Part shown: piece after piece, positions 35,000-47,524 of the stretch
Position numbering within the stretch: position 1 is the stretch's first letter
Layout of the letters: every line of letters begins with the position of its first letter
NCBI GenBank assembly: GCA_950295325.1
Contig: OX485805.1
Span: 62,501 to 126,500 of the forward strand
Length of the DNA stretch: 64,000 nucleotides
Origin: Polytrichum commune
Taxonomy: Eukaryota; Streptophyta; Polytrichopsida; Polytrichales; Polytrichaceae
Direction: 5' to 3'
The notes under the pieces: model-generated
What the model saw: the letters and a program-made list of their open reading frames with translations, nothing else
What the model was told of the DNA's origin: nothing
Databases searched by the model: none
Program-made: the position numbers and the translations under genes

Positions 35000-35774
35000 A
35001 CAACTTTCTCCAATATGTGTTCCATTTATCCTTGTTCTTATTTATGTGAATGTCTCAAAATGCCCAAAAAGTCTCAATTTAACGAATATAGTGTTCTATA
35101 TGAATGGTGCATTCTCAAATAACGACGATGACCAAGATAAACATTTTTTCCCAAAGACTTGGACCTCCTCGTTGACACATTTGGCCCACATGGGGGGGGA
35201 ACCTCTATACCCCTTTGCGACTTACTTGGCAAGCAATCCATAAGCTAGAAAGTCATGAATGCTCCACATAAGAATCACTTGAAGCTTGAAATATGGGTTT
35301 TGCTTATTTTTATCTACTATATACATTATTTCGCCTTCTCCAATAGTGATTCATCAATTGCCTTCACCTCTTTTCACAGCCTTTTTAGTTCCTCAATGTG
35401 TGGTACTAAGTATACGTGTATATTTTCCTCTTTAACATTATCTTTGTCGAGAATGATGAAGGAGAGCATCATAAAAAATTGTTTGGTAATCAACCATGGT
35501 GGTAAATTATAGTTTAGCAATACAATTGGCCATATAGAATGACTTAAGGATTGGTGATATTTCTAAATTATTTGCCACAGGACACTAGTGTATGTGAATC
35601 ATTGTGCACTCGGTTTATTAGTGGAAGTGAAACCTTCTATGTTGTGGTTGTAAATTGTCCTCAATTTGTGTATATGCTACAATCTGCTAAATGCTCAATG
35701 CTTATACGCTCAATTTGTCAAGAATAATATGTGTCTGAACATTCTTGAAATATCCACTCGATGCTGTGTTACAG
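35000..35774. other. Intergenic; no ATG7 N-terminal exons found
   Basis: AT-rich with frequent stops. I looked for the ATG7 N-terminal domain start (FWHxL-type motif, then CPIPGxLYNTNT) and did not see it. Confidence 0.45.
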
Positions 35775-38700
35775 ATTTGGGATGATATCACATCAGGAAG
35801 AGCAGAGGCATATAGCAGTCTTCTAAGTAGATTTTTCATCATTTCATTTGCTGATTTGAAGAAATGGACTTTCACGTACCGGTTTGCGTTTCCTGGTTTG
35901 GTCATGTCACCACAAGCTACTGCCGCTGCTTGTCAACTTGCCTCTGATGTCTTCAACAGCGATGAGGTGACCTATCTGCATGGGCCGTTTCAATTTATTT
36001 ATTTATTTATTATTATTATTATTATTATTTATGTATATGTCTATACTACAAGGTCACTTTTACACACTAGCTGTGAACATTATATTGTGGGAATATCTCA
36101 AGTACAATCTGATGATCCATGGAACCTGAAACCCTCCAACATGAATTGTTACATATTGGAGGGTTTGGAGTTGCAGATTACAAGCATTGGTCAAAACTTG
36201 TGACCTAAACTATGGCCTGGAGATGATTTTAAGACATTCATTAATATATATTTTGTCAGGCTACAGGGGTCTTGACAGCATGCACAGTGTGGCGAGGTTT
36301 GCCATCAGGAGCAAGTGAGCTACAACTTTCAAAGATAGTTTTGTTTTGAAGTTTTTGAGACACACTTTGTTTTATGATTTGGTCACTTCTAGCACTAATT
36401 ATATGTATATAGATCAGTGATTTGTTCTTGTGACAATCTGGGCTAGAGGGGTGTTTTTTCATACATACTACATGTTAGAAGAATTAGTGTTTAGAATTTT
36501 CTTTTTGCATCATTAGCAAGAAAATTGCTGGAGATGCAAAGCAAGACCCAAACTAATGACATCAACACTTCGTGGTAACTGACTCTTGAAAGTGGCAGGG
36601 CATGTTTAGGACCCAATCAAACTTATTGTTAGATTCTAAGAACCCATCAAAGCATGCAGCCAAATTTTAGCAGAATTTTAAAAGCTGTCATTTTTGAGGA
36701 AGTGGTAAGATAGCAGTTGATTTTGTATTCAGCGTTTTAGGTAAGTTTGTTTGGCTTCAAACTTGGCAGTCAATGTGAAGCTGTGTCTTCTTTACAGCTG
36801 ATATCTGATTCCCGAGTTAGAGCTCGATCTTTAAAAGACTGGGACAGTGCACAACAAGAAGGTGGAAAGGTGAATGGTCTGCTATGTATGAATTATGTGT
36901 ATGGTCTTTCCTAATCAACTTTACTTCCCGATATCTGGTGCCCCTTGTACCATCTTATTATGTTCATGTCGCTGGTGTTTTTCCGGTGGTATGCAAATAG
37001 TTTATTTTCTTGCTGGTCCTCTCTCAATGATTCTGACAAGGAGTATATTGGTAGATTTTGAATCGAGCAATGTGAATTTCAATGCAGATAAGCTTTTTGG
37101 CTCCATAAGTATAGTCTTTTTAGCTAGATCCAAGTTGATAGAAAAATCATATTTTGACTATCTTCCAAATATCTTCCAGGTTATTTTAGCATTTTATGAT
37201 CCTTGCAACATGGTAGCAAACCCTGGGTGGCCACTCCGGAATCTCCTGGCCTTGGCAAGTGTGAGATGGGGGTGTCACAAGAGTACAAGCTCTCTGCTAT
37301 CGGGAGAATGGGGGTGGTCATTTAGACCTTGAGCATTCTCCAGTCCTTGATATAATTCTGCCACCTAAGCCTGGTTAGTATCTAAGGTCACTAGATTCAT
37401 ATGCACGCTTATCTTTGTTATTGCTCCCAGTCTGGTCTTAAGTGGAGTCTGCATATAATTCTTCTTTCTTGCTTTCTGTTGCAGTCTCATGTGTAAGTCT
37501 TACATTGAAGTTTTTGAGGTTCTTTACAATTTTATTAAAGTAGAAGATGTATGTCACATGCCCATGTCTTGAGCTTGTTCTGTTGTAGCATTGGTTTATT
37601 ATTTAGGAGGCTATGTTTGACTAATAGTATTTAAAGACTTGCTCTCTTTGCAGAGTGGAAAGAACGAACTGGGTGGGAAAGAAATGCACGTGGTGGCAAT
37701 GGTACTAAGCGAGTTGACCTTGGTCAATCAATGGATCCTATTAAGTGAGTTTTTGTGTAAATGAGTAGTCAACTAGAAGAGGATGATATGTATCTGATGA
37801 TAATTTAGTTAGTATCTGCACTATAATATGTCTAGTTTGGAAAAGAAAGGCACTTGATAAGGAATCCAAATTGTCACATGAATTATTATTATTATTATTA
37901 TTTTCAAAATATTTTGATTTGACATGTTAGCTTCTTTGGTAGGTTGGCTGAGTCTGCAACAGATCTAAATATGAAGTGATGAGATGGAGATTATTGCCAT
38001 CACTGGACTTACCACGTATGGCATCCACTAGATGTTTGCTTCTGGGAGCAGGCACTCTGGGTTGTCAAGTTGCACGCACACTCATGGTAAGCAGGAGGTT
38101 GAACGGATAATTCATTCACCCCATTGCTTGTATGAATACCTCGTTACTGGTGCGAACTCAGAAAAGTAGAACTTATCTCCTAATGAAGTCTTCAAATAAC
38201 TGAATTACTTGTTTGCATGTCTGTTCACTATCCCAGTTACTATGACATGGGATTTAAGTTGTGTTTGAATGGTAATATTCATTTACTTTCTTTTCTAACT
38301 CGGATTTGAACTTGGTCTTGAAAGGCATGGGGAGTGCAGAATATCACACTGGTCGATTATGGAAGGGTTGCCATGTCAAATCCTCTTTGGCAGTCACTCT
38401 TCACTCATGAAGACAGCTTAAACAATGGGAAGCTGAAGGCTGAAGCAGCTGCCGAGAACCTCAAGCGAATCTTCCCTAGTGTGGTAGTTTTCCAAACCTT
38501 GGTTTCTCTGCAAATGACTATGAGCCATCAGCCATGGAATCGTGCTACTGTAGGGATTGTTGGTGGTGGAGAATCTTCTCCTTTCGCCTGATTGTTGCCT
38601 GCCATGATGGTGTTGCATGACTATCTGACATAATATTTTTTCTTGTGCTTTTAATTAGCAACACAGGGTATTTCTCTTAACTGGAAAGTGTATCAGCTTG

Positions 38701-39260
38701 CATAAATACCTGAGTGCTAGGTTCCTTTGGGCCGGGGATTCGTGGCACTCAAGTAAAATCATCCGTGCGGATGAAAAAAACGCAGGAATCATCTAAATGG
38801 CTATTTTTGGGCAATTTGATGCCGGAAATAGAGTCAAAGGCCCCGAATTAGTCTAGTGACGTCACATTCGAATGAATCGGCCCTCAACCCCATAGGGGGG
38901 CTTTTTTTATTGGAGCCACTTCATCCACGATATCTTGGATGGATGATTTTACTTGAGTGCCACGAATCCCCAGCCGTTCCTTTGCCTTTGATACTGACCT
39001 GCCTGGTCTCATTTCTGCTCTGTTCTATTCCAGACAGCTTCAAATGTGGTTTTTTTTCTTCCTGTGGACAGAATGCTGTTGGTGTTCGCTTGTCAATCCC
39101 TATGCCAGGTCACTCTGTTGGGGATAATGAAGTTCCTGGGGTGCTCCAAGACTGCCACAAGCTGAAAGAACTGGTGGATGAGCATGACACTGTATTCTTG
39201 TTGACTGATACACGTGAAAGTCGGTGGCTGCCCACTTTGTTATGTGCAGACTCCAATAAG
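35775..39260 (+). pseudogene. ATG7: ATG7 (autophagy E1-like enzyme) fragment with introns and two frameshifts
   Basis: Seven exon-like segments match plant ATG7 in order: 35775-35966 (IWDDITSGRAEAY, FIISFADLKKWTF), 36798-36869, 37180-37373 (FYDPCNMVANPGWPLRNLL), 37654-37744 (RVDLGQSMDPI), 37943-38086 ([19 protein letters not shown], the nucleotide-binding GxGxxG), 38325-38483 ([15 protein letters not shown]) and 39072-39260 ([24 protein letters not shown]). ATG7 activates ATG8 and ATG12. Here the N-terminal ~110 residues and everything after the ESRWLP block, including the catalytic-cysteine region, are absent. One surplus G in a five-G run (37268-37272) shifts the frame between VRWG and the conserved CYRENGG. 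One base is missing at 37977-37978 between LNMK and MRWRLLP. Retained introns show a genomic-DNA duplication, not a processed copy. The single-base indels could instead be sequencing errors in an otherwise partial locus. Confidence 0.82.
38730..38975. mobile_element. 246-bp MITE with 35-bp inverted repeats, Mutator-like
   Basis: The ends are 35-bp terminal inverted repeats (38730-38764 and 38941-38975) starting GGC(C/T)GGGGATTCGTGGC and continuing ACTCAAGTAAAATCATCC, with one mismatch. Direct 9-bp repeats GTTCCTTTG flank it exactly (38721-38729 and 38976-38984). A 9-bp target duplication with long terminal repeats fits a Mutator-like non-autonomous element. It carries no coding capacity and sits in the ATG7 intron between 38483 and 39072. 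Confidence 0.93.
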
Positions 39261-42200
39261 GTACACCCAAGGTTATACTGCTGTGATTACAAGGTCATGT
39301 TCCTTTGTAAGTCCTTGAAGTAGGAGCTAAGTACAAAATGTTGACTCTCTTTTCTTATAATCTGCAGACAACTACTTCGCTATTAACATCCACAACAACG
39401 TCAAAAGTAACAATCTGATCTTCCAATCCAATCCATTTTCATTCGGCAATATAAATCTTTGTCGTTATAACTTCCATCATATTCGACCCTCCCCCATACC
39501 CACGCTCATGCCTTGTCAACATGCACAGAAAAACATCAAGTAAATTCTTCTGGTTGGAATCTTGGATTTGTTTCATGATCTTTGCCAAGATTCGATCATG
39601 CCCTTTCAAATTGTGAAAAGATAACATGTTCTTTGTACTTGTGACGCAAGGGAATGGCGAGCTTTCTAGGGAAGATGCCACTACGCTCTTGGAGAAGGAC
39701 GAGTGGAGAAGGACGATGGTTGAAGGAGGCGAAGAGTTAGAGACGGGCGGAGGATCAAGGTCCGGAAGGAGTGGCGAAGAGTTATCCCATATCGGTTGGA
39801 GAAGTCGCAAAGGGCGGGAATATAACCAATAGGTGAGTGCATCAACATTGAATATCACAAGACACTTATTGGTTACTCAGACTTTGCTCTACACCATGCC
39901 GTGAGACTTATCACTTGGAACTTGATATATGATGATTATAGCCATTTCATACCGGGCTATAGGGTTTCATAATATGACTTCAGCCACTTGATACTGCACG
40001 CCGACTCAATACCTTGTTCACTTACTTTCCCAGACTGAGTTATTTAGTTACTCGCTAGAAGATTTTTTTTGATGAGTAGGGGCCAATTTAATCATAAATA
40101 GCTTGTTTAATTACTGTAAATTTACAAAGGGACCAATTGATAATTATTAGGAATGATGAAATTAATTTGTGGTAGTATGTGTCTTTGCTAATGTGTTTCG
40201 GCCTATAGACACCGGATACCCACATGATTGATACGGCTTAACAAATTGGTAAGGACAATGGTCCCACTGCCTCATTAAATATGAAGATAAGTTAAGGTAT
40301 TGAAAACCCGTGGGGTTGAACTACAATATTTCTTGATCCATTGAATTATCATTTAATTAAGGAGACACTATAGATCATATCGGGGCACCTTTGGCCTTGG
40401 TTATATGTGGTTACTAGTTACTCCAAAAGACTATTGACGAGTTGTGACTCCTTGCATTGAAAAACCTTGGTAAAGCGAGTCGTTACTACTGGACTATGGT
40501 TGTGAGGGAGAGACCGAGCAATTGCATGTACATAGTTGAGAGACCCTTATACCCCATTCCTCAAAATAATAAGTCCCATAACTCACCTAATAAGTTGTTT
40601 CCTCCATGATTATCATAGTAATCCTATTCCTACTCCATTGCGATCTATCAATTCACCTAATAGTGACACCTAGAGTTGAAATTGACACTTATTCAACTTT
40701 TCATGTGTGGTTTTGTTAATCAGAACCCAAACCAAAACCTATCTATAGGTTGATTTTCTTCTTGTTGGCAGCCAATTCCAACAACCCGTGCACGTAAACA
40801 ACCCTGAACTTCCTATACAAGTATTTCTCAAAGGATTCAGCCATCTCGCCCGACAGGAAACACCTCTATTCTAATCCAATCCAGGGGCTAAGTTAATTAT
40901 CACAGACTCTCATCGAAGTCCTCCGTTTCTAGCCAACAAAACAAGCTTATTATTAGCGTGAAATGTCTCGGGGGGGGGGGGTAGTGTGTTAAAAAGTTAA
41001 GGATATAGGTGCGAACAACCACTATTTTATAGAGGGGTATTACTTTCAATTCTCTTCTTTTTTCACATGCTATCATTATATAATTTTCTATGTTGGGTTA
41101 ATAGAAAAATGGCTTGCATTACTTATAATTCCAAATTACATATTATTCCATACCATATAGTACTTTAAAGATGTCATGTGCCATTTTTGATACCCTATAT
41201 TACTTTTAAGTCCATTTATAAATTTTTGCCCCCATGTTTTTAAAATACCCTATCATTTGTTCGCACGTATATTGCTACTCCAACCAATGACTACCCCCCT
41301 CGAGTGAAATATATGGCTCTGCATAATTCACCGCGTTGACATGTTCATCAATTGTCAGGCATGTGTCTGTATTAGGGTTGGCATATTCATCAAGTGGCGT
41401 AGTTTGTTTCATAATCATTGTAGAGGCCCCCATTTCCGTGGAAAGCTTTAGAACTAAAATGAAGTGAACTGAAACATTAATTTCCCACACCCAATTTCCC
41501 ACACCCAATTTCCCTAAAATCTGCCCAAAAAATGTGACCTCAATTTCAGAATTGTAGTTTCACATCTAAAGTTTTTTGACAAATCCAACTGTATAGAGGC
41601 TTGCATGTTAGAGGTGACTACATAGTGTCTAAATATTAAATGTTAAAGTTCTATAATGTAGGAGACTATAATAGGAATGTTAATAGTGGTCTTGAGGGGC
41701 AACAAGTCATAAATTAATTTAGGTTGATTTTTGGATCGAACCTCCACTAAAATCATCTCCAAATGACAAAAATGCTGCTCACATTCAAAAGAGGGGCAAA
41801 TACACCTACTCAAAACAACTCACAAATCTTGAAACCACTATTCTATGATTTTTTTGGAAGCTTTGCAATTTCAGGCAGTGGTGTCACAACTACGCACCTT
41901 CTACATGGATATTGCACACACCCACACATGTCCAACTAGAAATTCCAATAACAAAATTTAAGGATATGCTACGTTTGATTGTCATGCAAATTTTTACATC
42001 AATTGGGAATCATTTGCACAAATGGATCAACAAAAAACATGTTAAGGATATGCTACCCCTAACCCGCGGAGGTGACAAATGTCAAGCAAGCGTTTCACTG
42101 TAAACTAGTTGAGAGCACACTCTCAAATTCAAATTAATCTAAAATTATGTCCAAAAATCTCCCTGAACATTGTCATGGTTCTTTAGAAACTGTTGTTTTG

Positions 42201-42630
42201 TTAAAGAGGCATCCACAATAGTGCAGGTATCATGCAAAGGACATGCCAACAAGGATTTGGGAGGTGTCCATGTAGGTGCTTGATGACGTGGAGTCTCCAA
42301 AAACAAGCCATCAAGTGTATCTTGTGATGATAATGACAACAACAACATGCCCAAACTTGTTGCTCACATATTATTTGAATGGAAATCGATTTGATATTTA
42401 TGCCTTACACACGCCTTTGGAGAGTCCATTCGTCCATTCCTCACCTAAGGTAGCCAAACCTATGACCACCCTAGCTTTAGGGTTGCATCTATTTATGACT
42501 GGATTAAAAAAGGGGTCTTGATTTGGGTTTAGGGTGGTACGAATAGAATAAAAGTGGATCTAGGGGATTTAGGGTTATTCATGTAAGAACATAGTAAAAA
42601 GGGGTTTGAATTTGGATTTATTTAAGGCCC
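39261..42630. other. Non-coding stretch after the ATG7 fragment
   Basis: No gene is supportable. A 139-codon minus-strand frame at 39858-39439 and its plus-strand counterpart have no recognisable motif. There is a G homopolymer near 40970-40981. ATG7 homology stops at 39260. Confidence 0.45.
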
Positions 42631-42639
42631 CGCTAAAAA

Positions 42640-43050
42640 ATAGGTATACAAAACATGAACGGGGTTGGACACAATTAGGTATAAATGCGGTCGATGGGTT
42701 GGGTGGATTTGATTATGATCTATTTAGAGACCGACTAAAAATAGGAGAATAGTGTGATCTATTTCAGGGCACATATTAAAAAGGGGTCCGAATTTGGATT
42801 TATTAAGGGCCCCGCTGAAAATAGGTACCCAAAACACGAATGGGTTTGGACACACTTAGGTATAAGTGCGGTCGATGGGTCTGGTGGATTCGGTTATGAT
42901 CTATTTAGGGCCTGACTAAAAATAGGTGAATGGTGTGATCTATTTCAGGGATGGATGAATGCGGGAGGTACGAAATAGTTAATTCAATCCGAGGCACATT
43001 TAGGTATGAATCAGATAGGTTGGTATTGTGGCAGATTCGGTTTTCTTTCA
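42640..43050. repeat. Reverse-orientation copy of the left-end satellite family
   Basis: GGACACA(A/C)TTAGGTATAA(A/G)TGCGGTCGATGGG occurs at about 42668 and again 180 bp later at about 42848, with a decayed third copy near 42990. It is the inverted form of the TTATACGTAA monomer at 1-1100. AAAAAGGGGTCCGAATTTGG is likewise the complement of the CGGACCCCTTTTTACC block. Confidence 0.75.
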
Positions 43051-45430
43051 TTCGTTTAGGAGAAAACTTTGAACGGAACGGAACGGAACACATTGGGGTG
43101 TCAATCCGAAACCCTGGTAATTGGTGGAATTTACGGCCGGATGGGGGGGAAAAGGAGGTCTGGATCTTCTTCACCTATTTACGATTTTGATGTGTTTGGG
43201 ACCCGATTGAAAAAAGGTGTCGATGTTGATCTATTTGGGTGTTTGGGGTATTTACGAGGGGATTAGGAAAAGGTGTGGAGTGGAAGCAATTATGGGTTTC
43301 GTGTGTTTAGGAGCGGATTTAAAAAAAGGTGGGGATGTTGATGTAAAATATGCGACGGGATGAAAAAGAGGGTTCGATGTTAATCTGTTTAGGGATAGCA
43401 GGGGAATTTAGGGAGGAGTAAATAGATATTGCTATAACATAATAAAGCCAGCCCAAAGAAATATATATAAATTATAATGTATTAATTTCAAAAATAATGC
43501 TTGCATCATGCATAGTGAGTTAGATGTAAGGATATAACCTTACTACCCATTCTTTTTAACTATAAGTGAATTTAAGTAGGCATTATTTTCATAAATTATT
43601 TCTTGATAATACCAATCATATTAAACGATCATTATATAACGTGGATAACTTTCATCTAACAAAAATTGCTCACATTTTTTATTTTTTATTAAACCTACAG
43701 TGAAGGTTCAACCTTGGTAGAATTCTACATCCTATCAACCCTAAGATTGAACATTGAGGGACTCCTTAATTCATTTGGCATACTTAGGACTCAATTGTGG
43801 TAAGAGATTGTAGACCAAATTTATTTTTATTTTTTTGATAACTTTTTGCATTCTCAGTTTATATAGATGGACAGATGCCACTTCATAATTGAAAATCAGT
43901 GGTAAGTTTGTACATAGATCATTTAAAGATAGGATTAGTGAAAATTTAGTGACAATTACTCAAAAGACAGTTTGGCAGACCATAGTTAGTAGAAGGAGGA
44001 AACTGTAATTAACGGACTATAAGCAAGTAAGGTAGTTAGTAACCGAACCATTCCCCTCAAGGGATATAATCGGAAGAGGAAGAGGACACAAGTAGTCAAG
44101 TGTAGACTCGAGAGTGATAGAAGATAATAAGTTACCCTCTCAAGAAGAGAGTGGTATTTTTTGTGGGCAATCTTCTTTTCCTAAGTAATTACAAGTTTCT
44201 AAGAGGATTAGAGCCTCACCATTTTCCGAAGTATGTTTTGTGTGAATCGACAAGAGTGAGAGTAGGTGTTTCTATTCTGTCTTCACCGAGGAAGTAAAAT
44301 TTGCATTTGTAAGAAGTTGTGTAAGAATGACTTGTATGCTTGAGTTTGCAGTGGATATCTTATTTATGTGGATGAATAAGAAGAAGTGTCTGGAGGGGGT
44401 GAAGTTTTACAGGTTATACATAAGGTCTATCGGAATCTATCTGGTGTGTAAGTGTATGCTGAGAGTTTCAAACATCTCTTCTTAATCATGTGAAAGGGTG
44501 AGAGTTCTTTGTCTTATGAGTAAGTGAATAATGAAATTGGGAATAATATAGGGCTCTCATACATGAAACACTAAATTTCAGTAGACTCTAAGTGGTTGTT
44601 CTTTATCATATGAATTACTTGATGAGTAAGCAAGTTCAAGAATCGGTGTTTAGGATAAAAAAATCCTTGATCCCTGGGAAAGGGTGGAAGGTAGTTTGAT
44701 TACAAGTGCGAAGTTAACCCTGGGAAGAAGATTTCCGAAAAAGAGAGTTATTCATAAGCGATGAGATTAATATCGGATAATGACATGAGTCGGTGAATGA
44801 GGGAATGTACAACTCATACCTTTCTGGTGGGGATGGGAATTGATGAATGAATGACATGAGAAACTTGCAGCATGATCTCTTGATTCTTAACTTATCAAGT
44901 TCAACTAAGTGATGTGGCCCAAATAGAGAAAATAAATCTTTGTTAAAGCTTAATTATAGATCAGTGTTGAAATTGATATCTGTATGAACTTGAGGGTGAG
45001 AGATTCCAAATTTGTGAAATTGTCGCGAGGGCAAATGATCTTGATAAAGTAAGCAGCCTCAATGCGCGGCCATAAGTATCCGAGTCTTGAGTAGGTTGTT
45101 CCAGGGAAGAAGAAAGAATATATTACAGAAGTTGGGGCAAGACTTTAATGTGTACCTCGAATTTCCCGTTAGAACTGCCTTCCTTCACTTTGAATTAGCG
45201 AGAGCAAAAATTTGTCAAATTGCAAACGCTCCGAAGTCAAGACGGGAGTTGTTTGTAATTGAATGAGTGCGTAAGCAGATGAAACTCTCACAGTGGGAAG
45301 AGTAAAGGAGGAGTGAAAGTAGTGAGCAACCCCAAGTGGGAGAGGAATGAGTGTGTAGACGTGGGAGAGCGTCTTACCCATTAAACCCATATCATTTGGG
45401 CGAGAGCCAAAGGGTAGGTATAAAGGGAGG
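43050..45430. other. Intergenic, no supportable gene
   Basis: AT-rich DNA with short open frames only. Further decayed satellite-like words (TTTAGGAGCGGATTTAAAAAAAGG) are present to about 43400. Confidence 0.45.
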
Positions 45431-45469
45431 GCCTTACCCCCCTCCTCTTGAGTATACTTGGACTATGAC

Positions 45470-45640
45470 TTGGTATTCAGATTGTGGACTGTCCCACTAT
45501 GGTTATTGGTGACATTACTTGGAACTGGTTACTCCACACTTGTCTAGACTGCCCCATTCTGGTTACTGGTGATGTTACTTGGAACTGGTTCCTCGATACT
45601 TGTCTGAGGCTCTGGTTACTGGTACGCTAGCTCAGTCGCT
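45470..45640. repeat. Short tandem repeat, ~62-bp unit, two to three copies
   Basis: GGTTA(T/C)TGGTGA(C/T)(A/G)TTACTTGG followed by AACTGGTT(A/C)CTC(C/G)A recurs at about 45500 and 45562, with a partial third copy ending near 45630. Confidence 0.7.
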
Positions 45641-45779
45641 TGGGTCCCTGTTCGCTTAGGCCGTTCGTAGTTCTTGTTAATAGTTACTAGGTTTTTGTTG
45701 GAATTTATAAACTAACACAAGTATAATCATGACTTAAAAGATGTTTTATGCAATTTTATCTAAGAAACTAAGTGTTAAC

Positions 45780-47230
45780 TTAACCTTCTAAGGAGGGGGC
45801 CACACCCGGGGGGTCCATGCCCGGTACTGGTGCCGGCACCGGTGGGGAATAGCTAATGGGCACCCCACATGGGGTATCCAAAACGACCCTTGTGGCATGG
45901 TGTCAGAAGTTGTCCCCTCGCCCTTCCTACCGGAAAGGGGTTCACAGCTGCCCAGAACACTGCTTTCTCGACGTAGCCAAATACCAGCGTTTCGAGGAAG
46001 TGGATGGATGGTGTGAATGAAAATACAGAGGTCGGGATGGATGTCATCCACTGCCAGAGCCGCAGCGCAATGAAAGCGGGCGATGAAGGTCGGACATTCG
46101 AGGGCGGGACGGGGGTTCGGTCGAACATGGTGCGCATGTGGCCTGCGGTGAGTCGATGCGACTTGGGGGGGCCGCCACTCCTCTGTGGTTTCTTGAAGGT
46201 GAGTGCCACGCCCACAAAGAAAATCTGCGTGTCCCATAATGTGAGGCACGTGCACAGAAGAAATAGGGGTTGAGAGATGGAGAGTATGCGGGAACGTGGC
46301 CCACCGCATTTGTTTTGGGGATTTGTGTTGTGAATTGCCCTCAGCAGGATAAGAGACCGGCGTCGCCACACAGGCCGCCCCCGGCCGTCCCCAATTCCAA
46401 TGCTTGTGTTTGCGGGTGCGCTGTTGGGTTCATGTGCACACATAATTTTGGAAACCCACCATCGCTCCGCACACAGAACCAGGGGTCAGCGGAGTGCTCC
46501 TCCGAGCAGGAGACGTCCAGTTCAGACACTTCGGGGCCCCAATTGTGGCACTTGTGTCGCAACCCTTGCTAGCCCCCCCTTGACCATCTTGCCAATTTTC
46601 AATTCTAGCAAAGGTTACGAGTCGCTAACCCTTCGCATACCGCCATGCTAATGGTTAGCTCCTCTAACCCTGGACCATTAGTTCATAGGAGGGGAACCAA
46701 CCCTCCTACTTTGATTTCGGGACTCACCCCTTTAATCGGTAACCAATCCTTAGATGTGGACTTCCATCCATGGAAGTCCAATCTTATGTTGATCATCGCG
46801 TTGCCGGAGCAACACTACAACAACCCGAAGCATACTAGGCAACTATGGCCTCACAATGGGCCAAAGCCCATGGAGGCCGTGCCGTTCGGCCTCGGGTGGG
46901 TGAGGCCACACCACCTCACCCATATAAGCCTCTAGGACTTCACGCGGGGCCCCTACCCCACCGTCAACCAACCTCTTGTCTCTCTACCAAGAGTTGGGGC
47001 CAAGTGGACATTTTCCTTTAGCTGCTGGGCCTAGAACCCCCTAGCAGCTTCAGACCATCATAACTTCCTTGTATGATGTCTGATCATAACAACCAACCAA
47101 TCCATCTTCATCTATGCTTCACGTAGATGCCGATGGACTCCTCACTTGCCCCATTCGGACAAGTATTGAGGACGTTATGCCTGTTTGAACCTTGGCAGTC
47201 CCGGGAATCACTCCCAGGCACTGCTGTACC
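45780..47230. other. GC-rich segment without a recognised gene
   Basis: Overlapping frames of 190-196 codons exist on the minus strand (46443-45788), and an 89-codon frame on the plus strand (46004-46273, containing EGRTFEGGTGVRSNMVRMW). None has a family motif I recognise, and their overlap in several frames is what GC-rich sequence gives by chance. A single isolated module of the GGGGCC array occurs at about 46520-46560. Confidence 0.35.
46758..46779. repeat. 22-bp inverted repeat (10-2-10)
   Basis: Arm GGACTTCCAT, spacer CC, then the exact complement ATGGAAGTCC. Confidence 0.85.
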
Positions 47231-47231
47231 A

Positions 47232-47255
47232 GGGCGCTGTCCCGGGACAGCGCCC
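47232..47255. repeat. 24-bp perfect palindrome, GC-rich
   Basis: Arm GGGCGCTGTCCC directly abuts its reverse complement GGGACAGCGCCC (centre CCCGGG). Confidence 0.92.
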
Positions 47256-47326
47256 CACTCAAATGGCCATAACTCCTAGCTCACACCTCCGATTGAGGTG
47301 TTCTTGAGCTTTCTAGAATCACCACG

Positions 47327-47350
47327 CCATGAGCTACGCATAGCTCATGG
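47327..47350. repeat. Inverted repeat, 10-bp arms, 4-bp loop
   Basis: Arm CCATGAGCTA, loop CGCA, complement TAGCTCATGG. Confidence 0.88.
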
Positions 47351-47524
47351 CCTTACCCTTGTGCCTCCTAGTCTTCGTGGGTGGGAGGCGTTCCCAACGC
47401 CCGGGGCCCTCACCCACACTAGGATCACTTGGGCCCTCTCACCAACGGCGCCACAAGTCCCGGGTGTCACTCCGGGGTCCCCCTTGTGCCCATGGTGTTT
47501 CGGGCACTCCTCATGGAGAGGTGC

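Noticed and set aside
39439-39858. 139-codon minus-strand frame as a gene
   Set aside because: No motif, no splice context, and the opposite strand is also partly open.
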